From contig VHAW01000016.1 of assembly GCA_016872225.1 (NCBI GenBank), positions 1 through 19,543 on the forward strand: a stretch of DNA of 19,543 bases, in the 5' to 3' direction. Shown here one piece after another: positions 1 to 7,600 of the stretch. This DNA is from Sphingomonadales bacterium. GTDB lineage: Bacteria; Bacteroidota; Bacteroidia; UBA7662. Both the position numbers and the translations under genes were made by a program. The notes below the pieces were generated by a model, which made no database searches, was not told the origin of the DNA, and was given only the letters and a program-made list of their open reading frames with translations. Positions within the stretch are counted from its first letter, which is position 1. Each line of letters starts with the position of its first letter.

Positions 1-72
1 GTTGCTCACATCGGCCCTACCTACTCGAGCCCCGTAGTGGGTTACAGCTCTGAGCTCTGCAAAATGGTTTAG
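1..72 (+). CDS. C-terminal tail of an unidentified upstream protein (partial)
   Basis: Frame 1 is open from the window edge to a TAG stop at 70-72 and encodes 23 residues ending in GYSSELCKMV. The stop lies 57 bp before the secDF start, so this could be the end of a co-directional upstream gene. The tail is too short to assign to a family, and a 24-codon open stretch can occur by chance, so coding status itself is uncertain. The 57 bp that follow (73-129) are AT-rich and contain no clear terminator. Confidence 0.4.
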   Translation, partial: VAHIGPTYSSPVVGYSSELCKMV

Positions 73-129
73 GGCGTGATTTGCAGAAAATAGCCCAAGT
101 TTTTTCTTTAATCTTTTTAATTAATTCCT

Positions 130-3100
130 ATGAAAGCCAAAGGTGCTGTGCGGTGGTTTGCCGCTTTGTTTGCGATGATTTGTTTGTATCAACTGAGTTT
201 CACGTGGATTGCTTCCAATGTGGAAGGCGATGCCAAACGTTTTGCCAAAGGAGACGAATCCTTGGAAAGACGCTATCTGGATTCGATTGCGGAAAAAGAA
301 GTATTCAATTTTCTGTGGCTTAAGAAATGCACCTACGCCCAGGCTCGTGATCAGAAACTAAACCTTGGGCTTGACCTTCAAGGGGGAATGAACGTGGTCA
401 TGGAAGTGGATGTCGTTGATGTAATCCGTGCTTTGAGCAACCAGAGCAAAGACCCGGCCTTCAACAAAGCCCTTGAATTGGCCGCTAGCAGGCAGGCCTC
501 CTCGCAGTTGGATTATGTTTCTCTTTTCGTTCAAGCCTACCAAGAGCAGGCACCCAATGCCCGCTTGGCCGGCATATTTGCAACGCGCGAAAACCAAGGT
601 CGAATTGATTTCAATACTTCCGATGAAGAAGTTATCGCCGTGATCCGTACCGAGGCAGAAAGCGCCATTGATCGCTCTTTCAATATTTTGAGAACCCGTA
701 TAGATAAATTCGGTGTTACATCCCCCAATATCCAACGCCAACAAGGCTCCGGAAGGATCAACATCGAATTGCCTGGTGTTGATAATCCGGATCGTGTACG
801 CAAACTCTTGCAGGGTACGGCAAAGCTTGAATTTTGGGAAACCTTTGAAGCGGCGGAAGTCCTCGATAGGGTGGCAGAAATCAATAAATTCTTGGCTGCC
901 GAATCCAAACTCAAAGGGAAGACGGCCATGGATAGCTCATCCAACTCAGGGGATACCACCACAGCATTGGCGGATACTTCATCCTCCCAAAACGCTTTGT
1001 TGAGAGACCTTGCCAAGTCCGATACTTCAATGGCCGGCGATACCTCGGAAGCCGGATTGGCCAGGACCAAGCAAGAAAATCCCTTGTTCGCCATCCTGAT
1101 GCCTGCGGTTTACCAAGACAAAGACGGGAGTTCCAAGGTGTCCCAAGGCCCCATTGTGGGAACCTCTGCTGCCCGCGATACCGCTGCTGTCAACACCATC
1201 ATGGCCAGAACCGAGGTGAAGAATTTCTTGCCGAGAAATATGAAAATGTTGTGGACCGTGAAAGGACGTGGGGAGGGCAATCGCTTCTTTGATTTGGTGG
1301 CCCTCAAAAAGCGGGGGAATGAGGACCAAGCCGGTTTGGAGGGGGATGTGGTGACCGATGCCAGGGAATCCATTGATCCATTTGGCAAAGTGGAAGTTTC
1401 CATGACCATGAATGCCGAAGGCGCAAAGCGTTGGAGGCGCATGACTGCCGATAACATTGGGAAGTCGGTGGCCATTGTATTGGATGATTATGTGTACTCT
1501 TTCCCGACGGTTCAGTCGGAAATTTCGGGTGGGATGTCCTCCATTTCAGGGAACTTCACGACGGAAGAGGCCAAAGACCTGGCCAATATCCTCAAAGCTG
1601 GTAAGCTTCCCGCCCCTGCTCGCATTGTCGAAGAGGCGGTGGTAGGACCCAGTTTGGGTAAAGAAGCTATACGAAGCGGATTGTGGTCTATAGTTATGGG
1701 GTTGTTGTTGGTGTTGGTCTTTATGGCCTTGTATTATGCCCGCTCTGGCCTGATTGCCAATGCTGTATTATTCGTTAATATTTTCTTTATTTTCGGTATT
1801 CTGGCCTCGCTGCAAGCGGTTCTTACCCTGCCAGGTTTAGCGGGTATTGTATTGACCATCGGTATGGCGGTGGATGCGAATGTTTTGATTTTTGAACGTA
1901 TTCGTGAAGAATTGTCACGATTCAAAAGCCAGCGTCAAGCGGTGAGCGATGGTTTCTCCAACGCGTATTCTTCGATTATTGATGCGAATGTGACCACCAT
2001 TCTGACTGGGTTTATTCTCTATACTTTCGGTTCGGGACCTATACGTGGATTTGCGACGACCTTGATTGTGGGTATTCTTACTTCCCTATTTGCGGCCTTG
2101 TTCCTTTCCCGCCTGATCATGGAATATTATGTTTCCAAAGACAAACCAATAACCTTTGGGACCTCTGCGACATTGAAGATGTTTACCAATCTGAATTTTA
2201 ACTTTTTGGGGCGACGCAGGCTTTGGTACGGAGTTTCGCTTACCGTGATTGTGGCTGGTTTGATCTCCATGTTTACGCAGGGCTTCAATTTGGGGGTTGA
2301 CTTCAAGGGTGGCCGTAGTTATGTCGTGACCTTGGATTCCGGTCGAGGTGCTGCGGATATACGTTCGGCTTTGACGACCGTTTACGGCTCGGCCCCGGAG
2401 GTTAAGACTTTTGGTAGCGATCAACAGTTCAAAATAACCACCACCTACAAAATCAATGATAACAGTGAAACGGTGGATGCTGAGGTGGAAGAGAAATTGT
2501 GGAAGGGATTGTCGGGTTTTTACCAGTCCAAACCCAGCCAAGAGGCCTTCAAGACAAGTTATTTGATGAGTTCGCAGAAGGTTGGCCCTACGATTGCGGA
2601 TGATATCAAGGTCTCGGCAATATGGTCTATTTTTTTTGCTTTGGTTGCCATTTTTGTGTATATCGTGATTCGATTTCGTAAGTGGCAGTACGCCCTTGGT
2701 GCGACTGTGGCGTTGGCACACGATGTTCTAGTAGTGCTTGCGGTCTTCACGTTGGGATGGAAGTGGCTTCCCTTCTCGATGGAAATAGACCAAGCCTTCA
2801 TTGCGGCGATCCTGACCATTATTGGATACTCCATTAACGATACGGTGGTTATCTTTGACCGTATCCGGGAAGATTTGGGGAATAAGAAGCTGACTGTGGA
2901 TTTCGGCATTATAAACAAGGCTTTGAGTACCACCTTGTCTAGGACCTTGATCACAGCTTTCACGACCATCATCACGGTTGTTATCTTATTCTTATTCGGT
3001 GGGGATGTCATCAAAAGTTTTTCTTTCGCTATTTTGATTGGACTTATTGTGGGTACCTATTCTTCTATCTTCACTGCGTCGGCCTTGGTCTTTGATACCG

Positions 3101-3132
3101 TGAAGTGGATGGAAGGTCGTTCCAAGCGTTAA
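130..3132 (+). CDS. secDF: Protein translocase subunit SecDF (SecD-SecF fusion)
   Basis: This 1000-residue inner-membrane protein is a natural fusion of SecD and SecF, the RND-like accessory subunits that use proton motive force to pull preproteins out of the SecYEG channel. The SecD half begins with one N-terminal membrane helix and the LGLDLQGG motif (residues 79-86), followed by a large periplasmic P1 domain. It then has a multi-helix block with GMAVDANVLIFERIREE (578-594). The SecF half starts near residue 700, with LGVDFKGG at 721-728 and GYSINDTVVIFDRIRED at 899-915. Both transmembrane Asp-containing signatures are intact. Residues about 259-318, inside the P1 region, form a Ser/Thr/Asp/Ala-rich low-complexity insertion. 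Fused SecDF of about 1000 residues is usual in Bacteroidota. The ATG at 130 gives a proper N-terminal helix and no in-frame alternative looks better. Confidence 0.97.
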   Translation: MKAKGAVRWFAALFAMICLYQLSFTWIASNVEGDAKRFAKGDESLERRYLDSIAEKEVFNFLWLKKCTYAQARDQKLNLGLDLQGGMNVVMEVDVVDVIRALSNQSKDPAFNKALELAASRQASSQLDYVSLFVQAYQEQAPNARLAGIFATRENQGRIDFNTSDEEVIAVIRTEAESAIDRSFNILRTRIDKFGVTSPNIQRQQGSGRINIELPGVDNPDRVRKLLQGTAKLEFWETFEAAEVLDRVAEINKFLAAESKLKGKTAMDSSSNSGDTTTALADTSSSQNALLRDLAKSDTSMAGDTSEAGLARTKQENPLFAILMPAVYQDKDGSSKVSQGPIVGTSAARDTAAVNTIMARTEVKNFLPRNMKMLWTVKGRGEGNRFFDLVALKKRGNEDQAGLEGDVVTDARESIDPFGKVEVSMTMNAEGAKRWRRMTADNIGKSVAIVLDDYVYSFPTVQSEISGGMSSISGNFTTEEAKDLANILKAGKLPAPARIVEEAVVGPSLGKEAIRSGLWSIVMGLLLVLVFMALYYARSGLIANAVLFVNIFFIFGILASLQAVLTLPGLAGIVLTIGMAVDANVLIFERIREELSRFKSQRQAVSDGFSNAYSSIIDANVTTILTGFILYTFGSGPIRGFATTLIVGILTSLFAALFLSRLIMEYYVSKDKPITFGTSATLKMFTNLNFNFLGRRRLWYGVSLTVIVAGLISMFTQGFNLGVDFKGGRSYVVTLDSGRGAADIRSALTTVYGSAPEVKTFGSDQQFKITTTYKINDNSETVDAEVEEKLWKGLSGFYQSKPSQEAFKTSYLMSSQKVGPTIADDIKVSAIWSIFFALVAIFVYIVIRFRKWQYALGATVALAHDVLVVLAVFTLGWKWLPFSMEIDQAFIAAILTIIGYSINDTVVIFDRIREDLGNKKLTVDFGIINKALSTTLSRTLITAFTTIITVVILFLFGGDVIKSFSFAILIGLIVGTYSSIFTASALVFDTVKWMEGRSKR

Positions 3133-3190
3133 CCGTTATTTTTTTGTAAACGCCGGTATCCAATCATATCTGTGAATTCAAAGAACGTTC

Positions 3191-4123
3191 ATGGCAGAGG
3201 TTAATATTGATTCCTGGACCCCTGCTGATTTTGAATCGGCAGGGGTTTTGGATTTATTGGCGAGGCAGTCTGTCGAAGGGTTTATTACGGGATTACACGC
3301 CAGTCCTGATCATGGTTTCTCGGTAGAGTTTGCCGAGCATCGTTTGTATAATACCGGAGAATCGACCCGGCATATTGATTGGAAATTATTGGCGAGAACC
3401 GATAAACTGTTTACCAAGCGCTACGAGGAGGAAACCAATCTGCGGGCTCATTTTTTATTGGATGCTTCAGCGTCCATGTTTTACCCTGGAGGACGTCCTG
3501 CGAAATGGGAATTTTCGATTCGCGTAACAGCAGCTTTGGTTCATTTGTTGGAAAAGCAAAGGGATGCCTACGGTCTCCTGTACTTTGACCGGGATTTAAG
3601 AAGGGTCTTGCGTCCTTCCATGGGGAAGTCGCATCATCATTTGATGATGTTGCACCTGCAGAAGGCTCTGCGATCTAAAGCAGAGGATTATGGTCGGCAA
3701 ACATTGTTGGTACCCGCCCTTCATGAATTGGCCGAGACTATGCCACCACGTTCTATGCTTGTTTTGTTCAGTGACTGCTTCGAAACGGGCCTATCTATGG
3801 AGGATCTCGCAGCCGCCTTGCAACATCTTCGTTACAAACATCATGAGGTTTTGTTGTTTCATGTGGTGGACGCTGAAACCGAATTAGCCTTTGATTGGCC
3901 CAATCGGCCTTATACGTTGGTGGATCCCGAAAGCGGCAAGCAATTGCGGTTAAATCCGGCGGAATACCGTAATGCTTACCGGGAGCATGCCCAAAAATTT
4001 CGGGATGAGCTGAGTCTTCGTTGCGGTCAATTTGGCATTGATTTGGTCGAAGCCGATTGTGCTACAGGTCATATCAAAGTACTGGAAGCATTTTTGCGAA
4101 GACGTTCTCGCCGTTCCAAATAA
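3191..4123 (+). CDS. DUF58 / vWA-like domain protein
   Basis: This 310-residue protein belongs to the DUF58 family. The family signature is visible as FAEHRLYNTGESTRHIDWK, followed by a von Willebrand A-like fold with a MIDAS-type DASAS (D91, S93, S95) and a second acidic strand end LVLFSDCFE. There is no signal peptide or obvious membrane helix, so it should be cytoplasmic. DUF58 proteins normally sit next to a MoxR-type AAA+ ATPase and Bat or vWA membrane proteins and are thought to act with them; no such partner is present in this window. The gene starts 58 bp after secDF and could be read from the same transcript. Its last 55 bp overlap the 3' end of the convergent EamA gene. The family call is firm, the cellular role unknown. 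Confidence 0.9.
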   Translation: MAEVNIDSWTPADFESAGVLDLLARQSVEGFITGLHASPDHGFSVEFAEHRLYNTGESTRHIDWKLLARTDKLFTKRYEEETNLRAHFLLDASASMFYPGGRPAKWEFSIRVTAALVHLLEKQRDAYGLLYFDRDLRRVLRPSMGKSHHHLMMLHLQKALRSKAEDYGRQTLLVPALHELAETMPPRSMLVLFSDCFETGLSMEDLAAALQHLRYKHHEVLLFHVVDAETELAFDWPNRPYTLVDPESGKQLRLNPAEYRNAYREHAQKFRDELSLRCGQFGIDLVEADCATGHIKVLEAFLRRRSRRSK

Positions 4124-5049
4124 TTTTTGTACCACGTATCTGCCAAAACCGTTCCAATAAGCATAGCGGTACCCAGGTAAAAGATAGGAACCATTTGTTC
4201 GCTATCCCCAAACATCAACAACCCCAACACAATTCCATAAACAGGTTCCATATTCACCGATAATACAAAGGTGAAGGGGTCTATTTGGCGCATCAGTCGA
4301 ATACTCGCTACAAATGGATAGCAGGTGCAGACCAAGGCCAAAATGGAAATCCAAAACCAATCCATGGCGGTGGGTTTCAGCCAAGGCCAAAGAATTGACA
4401 TTGAATGGGTTGTATCGTTATCTTGGAATATTGTCCAAAAATAACGCACCAATAACCAAAGACATATTCCAAGAAAACCGCCTAACATTTCCCAGAAAGC
4501 GACTTGCAAAGGCTGAAAGCGTTCTGTGAATTTGGAATTCAAAACCGCAAACCAAGCGGCTAATATTGCAGACAGGCATGCTGTCCACCATGCCAGGGGT
4601 GAAAAATGCTGAACCTTCATAAGCATCATCATCGCTACAATGGCGATGCACGCCAAGATGATTTCGTTGAAACCGGGGACTTGCCGACGATAAAGGGCTT
4701 TGATCAGGGACGCCCAAAGGGCTGAAGTGGCTAAGCCCGCCAAGGTCAAAGCGATATTGGAAATGTCAATAGCATGATAGAAGGTTACCCAATGCAAGGC
4801 GATGATGAGGCCAGTGCCCAGCATCGGCCAAAGGGACTTGTACGGCAATGCCAAGGCCACCTTGGTTTTACGGCACCATAGACCGATGATCAGCACGGCA
4901 ATAGCCATGCGGTTCCAAACAAGGTCCAAAGCATGCGCCTCGATGAGCTTACCCAATATGGCGGTGAAGCCCCATACAAAGACGATGAAATGCATTTCTG
5001 CATAGGCCAGCCATCTTGGACGTGAATTAAACAAACGAGATGCGGTCAC
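4069..5049 (-). CDS. EamA/DMT-family transporter
   Basis: This is an inner-membrane protein with about ten predicted helices arranged as two EamA repeats. The first repeat opens with HFIVFVWGFTAILGKLIEAH, and the second ends in VLSVNMEPVYGIVLGLLMFG, a typical EamA closing helix pair. DMT-superfamily members export or import small metabolites such as amino acids or nucleotide precursors; the substrate cannot be read from sequence. I chose the GTG at 5049, 5 nt after the stop of the upstream permease gene, because relatives have only a short segment before the first helix. A GTG at 5082 would add 11 residues and overlap the upstream gene by 28 nt; an ATG at 4995 would trim the start right up to the helix. 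It is the last gene of the mtgA-lptG-eamA reverse operon, and its basic C-terminal tail is encoded opposite the end of the DUF58 gene. Confidence 0.88.
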   Translation of the reverse strand: MTASRLFNSRPRWLAYAEMHFIVFVWGFTAILGKLIEAHALDLVWNRMAIAVLIIGLWCRKTKVALALPYKSLWPMLGTGLIIALHWVTFYHAIDISNIALTLAGLATSALWASLIKALYRRQVPGFNEIILACIAIVAMMMLMKVQHFSPLAWWTACLSAILAAWFAVLNSKFTERFQPLQVAFWEMLGGFLGICLWLLVRYFWTIFQDNDTTHSMSILWPWLKPTAMDWFWISILALVCTCYPFVASIRLMRQIDPFTFVLSVNMEPVYGIVLGLLMFGDSEQMVPIFYLGTAMLIGTVLADTWYKNYLERRERLRKNASSTLI

Positions 5050-5054
5050 GGAAA

Positions 5055-6134
5055 TTATTTGGGTGCCTTGTAGTATAGCCACGCAGTGGCAAGGCCAAAA
5101 AGAATATTAGGAGTCCAAGCGGCAAGCATGGGTGGGAAATCGCCTTTGATTGCAAAAGTCAGACTGAATCGTTGCATTACGATAAAGGCAAAGCATAGCC
5201 CAAGGCCAATCCCTAACACAGGTCCAATTCCGCCTCGCTTTTTGCGGGTAGAGAGGCTCAAACCCATCAGGGTAAAAATGAGCGCCGAGAATGGAATCGA
5301 GAGTCGGCTGTAATGTTCCACCCAAAAAGGCTCTGTGGCTTCGTTGCCTTTGCGCTCCAATTGTTGGATGTAGTGCAGCAATTCTTTTCTTCCCAGAAGG
5401 TAGGCGTCTGAGGCGATCGATTGGTTGAAGTCTTGAGGTCGGAAGCCAAGTTTGCGTTGAGCTTCGGCTTGGGTTGTGACTTTGATTCGAGAACCTTTCC
5501 ATTGACGTTCCGTGACCTGCATCAGGTCCCAACATTGACAGGATGAATTCCATCGAATGCGCTCTGCACTTAGGCGGGAAATTAGCCGATGATTGCGGAA
5601 ACGGTCCGATGCCAGACGATAACCGGTGCTGTCGGTATTGGAATAGGATTCCAGGTAGACCATTCGCCCAGGTCCTGTCTGGAATTGCTGATTCCGGGAA
5701 TGGCTGTAGTAGGGGTCCCTGAGGTAGAGGCTCTCGAAACGTATCTTGGCTTGGTTGGAGGCCGGCAAAACCCAATTGCTGAGGTAATAGTTCAGCCCGC
5801 CAATCAGCACAGCCACACCAAGGAAGGGCACGCATAAACGTTGGAATGACCATCCGGTATTCAGGACTGCAATGATCTCGTTGCGTTCCGCCATTCTGGC
5901 TCCCGTAAAAATGATGGCAATAAAAACAAAAAGAGGGCTGAGCAAATTGGCATAGTAGGGAATGAAATGCACATAATATTCGTTCCAGACTTGTACCGCT
6001 CCCAAGGAGTGTCTCAAGAAGCCGTCTAACTTTTCGGTCAGGTCAAAGACGATTGCAATAACAATAAAAACACCCAAAGCCCCGGCATAATTGCTCAGGT
6101 ACATTTTCGCCAAATAGCCATCCAGTTTTTTCAC
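5055..6134 (-). CDS. LptF/LptG-family (YjgP/YjgQ) LPS-export permease
   Basis: This 359-residue protein is an inner-membrane permease of the LptF/LptG family, the transmembrane part of the LptB2FG ABC machine that extracts lipopolysaccharide from the inner membrane and feeds it to the Lpt bridge. It has the family layout: an N-terminal helix (about residues 15-32), two more helices before residue 125, a large soluble periplasmic region (about 130-265, probably the beta-jellyroll), and three C-terminal helices. The motif ARMAERNEIIAVLNTGWSFQ (about 80-99) is the conserved coupling-helix region contacting LptB. The start VFDLTEKLDGFLR resembles the LptG-like Bacteroidota paralogue more than the LptF-like one, but the two are hard to separate by eye. 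The start is GTG at 6134, whose last two bases belong to the mtgA TGA stop (GTGA overlap), implying translational coupling. Confidence 0.92.
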   Translation of the reverse strand: MKKLDGYLAKMYLSNYAGALGVFIVIAIVFDLTEKLDGFLRHSLGAVQVWNEYYVHFIPYYANLLSPLFVFIAIIFTGARMAERNEIIAVLNTGWSFQRLCVPFLGVAVLIGGLNYYLSNWVLPASNQAKIRFESLYLRDPYYSHSRNQQFQTGPGRMVYLESYSNTDSTGYRLASDRFRNHRLISRLSAERIRWNSSCQCWDLMQVTERQWKGSRIKVTTQAEAQRKLGFRPQDFNQSIASDAYLLGRKELLHYIQQLERKGNEATEPFWVEHYSRLSIPFSALIFTLMGLSLSTRKKRGGIGPVLGIGLGLCFAFIVMQRFSLTFAIKGDFPPMLAAWTPNILFGLATAWLYYKAPK

Positions 6135-6841
6135 CGAGAAGATTTGGACTTGGTAGTGGAATTTACCTGTTCCAAATGGGTAGGTCCAATTTGCCGCATA
6201 AGGCGTAGAATTTTGGAGGCCCTTCGTTGCATGTATGGGCTTGGTTTGCCAGGATTTCTTTGTCGCGGGTTGGGAAAGGTGGCCACAATTAACGCAGCCT
6301 GGCGTTTACTCAGGTTTGCGGCTGAGCGGTTGAAATAAATTTGTGAAGCGGCTTCCGCACCGTATATACCCGGACCCATTTCGATGCTGTTGAGATAAAC
6401 TTCCATAATTCGCCTTTTGGACCAAAGCAATTCGATGGTCACTGTGAAATAGGCTTCCAAGGCTTTGCGCAGGTAATTGCGGGCCGGCCAAAGAAATACA
6501 TTTTTGGCCGTTTGTTGCGATATCGTAGAGCCTCCATGGATACGTTTATGGCCTTTTTGATTTCGACGATAAGCCTTTTGAAGGGCCTCAAAGTCAAATC
6601 CATGGTGTTCCATGAAGTGTTGGTCTTCGGTGGCCACGGCAGCCTGGATTAAATTTGGCGATATTTGTTCCAAAGGGACCCAATCCCTGTACCATCGGTG
6701 TATTTGCCCTTCCTGGGGTCCCTGAGCGAGCCTTAGAAACATTAAAGGGGTAAAGGGCACGGGTACCCAGCGGTATAACAGAGTCAAGGCCAAGGAGAAC
6801 AGCCATAATCCCAAGAAAAACCGGAAAATTTTGCGAATCAT
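6131..6841 (-). CDS. mtgA: Monofunctional peptidoglycan glycosyltransferase
   Basis: This 236-residue GT51 enzyme polymerises lipid II into glycan strands on the outer face of the inner membrane. A single N-terminal membrane anchor (about residues 5-24) precedes the catalytic domain. The GT51 motifs are intact: ATEDQHFMEHHGFD with catalytic Glu72, GGSTISQQTAKN, then ELLWSKRRIMEVYLN with the second acidic site, and a final AALIVATFPNP block. There is no transpeptidase domain, so it is the monofunctional type rather than a class A PBP, and its length fits MtgA. The ATG at 6841 is preceded by a 153-bp divergent gap. It is the first gene of the reverse operon, with a 4-nt GTGA overlap into the LPS permease gene. 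The pairing suggests coordinated envelope synthesis. Confidence 0.95.
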   Translation of the reverse strand: MIRKIFRFFLGLWLFSLALTLLYRWVPVPFTPLMFLRLAQGPQEGQIHRWYRDWVPLEQISPNLIQAAVATEDQHFMEHHGFDFEALQKAYRRNQKGHKRIHGGSTISQQTAKNVFLWPARNYLRKALEAYFTVTIELLWSKRRIMEVYLNSIEMGPGIYGAEAASQIYFNRSAANLSKRQAALIVATFPNPRQRNPGKPSPYMQRRASKILRLMRQIGPTHLEQVNSTTKSKSSR

Positions 6842-6968
6842 TTAGATAAACAATTTTTCTACCAAACCCAAGCGGAAGGCCCAAGGAAGCTCAAAGATGC
6901 GCACCTTCGCAAACAAATCCAATAAGGCACTTGTTAGAATTGCAACAATAAATAGTTCCTGATTCGAC

Positions 6969-6976
6969 CAAAATTA
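6969..6976 (-). promoter_or_regulatory. Possible -7 box (TAATTTTG) for the mtgA operon
   Basis: Read on the reverse strand, these bases are TAATTTTG, an exact match to the Bacteroidota -7 consensus TAnnTTTG. It lies in the divergent gap and would give a leader of roughly 120 nt before mtgA. No clean -33 TTTG is visible at the expected distance, so this is a weak prediction. The rest of 6842-6994 holds nothing else I can support, including no clear promoter for the forward peroxidase gene. Confidence 0.3.
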
Positions 6977-6994
6977 CCAATTCCCCCTCCAATT

Positions 6995-7600
6995 TTGAAC
7001 CTTTTGAAAATATCAGTTACGGTTTCCTCCCTCATGATTTGCTTTGAGGCAGGTTCTCTTAGCGCCTGCTCCGCTTTGGAGCCAAGTCCTCCGAGTGGAA
7101 AAGTTGAAAACCCAGATTCCCTTATGAATTTTTACGAATTGCAAGCCGAAGACCTACAAGGTCATATGATTTTCTTCTCTCAATTTCGTGGTAAGAAAGT
7201 TCTGTTGGTCAACACGGCTTCGGAATGTGGCTTTACCCCTCAATTATCCGAGCTCCAACAGCTCCAAGACCGATTCACAGATCGTCTTGTGGTTGTGGGC
7301 ATTCCTACCAACGACTTTGCGGGTCAGGAGCCTTTGGATAACGCTGCAATTGGAGCATTTTGCACCCGAAACTATGGGGTTAATTTCCTGATTTTGGCCA
7401 AGGGAACTACGCGCGGTTCAGGTAAACATCCGGTCATTCAATGGCTCACTACACGTAGCCTTAACGGGGTTTCTTCTTCCAAGATCTGGTGGAATTTCCA
7501 GAAATACCTGGTGGATGAAAACGGGCACTTGATGACTTGGTATTTACCAACGACATCCCCGATGGCTTCCCGTGTGGTGCGTCAAATTGAAGGCCGATGA
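6995..7600 (+). CDS. Glutathione-peroxidase-family lipoprotein
   Basis: This 201-residue thiol peroxidase has a GPx/thioredoxin fold. Cys78 in NTASECGFTPQ is the catalytic Cys, and WNFQKYLVDENG carries the conserved Trp and Asn. The Gln of the canonical NQF motif is Asp here (PTNDFAGQEP); as I recall, this variant is common in Bacteroidota relatives. It probably reduces peroxides with a thioredoxin-like donor rather than glutathione. The TTG start at 6995 gives a leader ending in LSAC (Cys25), a lipobox, then a Ser/Pro-rich linker, suggesting a membrane-anchored lipoprotein facing the periplasm. Glu18 within the hydrophobic stretch weakens this. An internal ATG at 7124 would give a plain 158-residue cytoplasmic GPx. 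Its TGA stop overlaps the next start (ATGA), so it is the first gene of a coupled trio. Confidence 0.88.
   Translation: MNLLKISVTVSSLMICFEAGSLSACSALEPSPPSGKVENPDSLMNFYELQAEDLQGHMIFFSQFRGKKVLLVNTASECGFTPQLSELQQLQDRFTDRLVVVGIPTNDFAGQEPLDNAAIGAFCTRNYGVNFLILAKGTTRGSGKHPVIQWLTTRSLNGVSSSKIWWNFQKYLVDENGHLMTWYLPTTSPMASRVVRQIEGR

Noticed and set aside
2086..2721. 211-codon reverse-strand open frame inside secDF
   Set aside because: It lies wholly antisense to a strongly conserved coding region, and its translation shows no recognisable domain. It is a by-product of secDF codon usage.
3126..3153. Possible terminator after secDF (GCGTT...AACGC)
   Set aside because: The stem is only 5 bp with an 18-nt loop, and the T-run lies inside the loop rather than after the stem.
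5107..5853. 248-codon open frame within the LPS permease gene, same strand, different frame
   Set aside because: The translation is Pro/Arg/Ser-rich without motifs, and the overlapping frame encodes a clear LptF/LptG protein.
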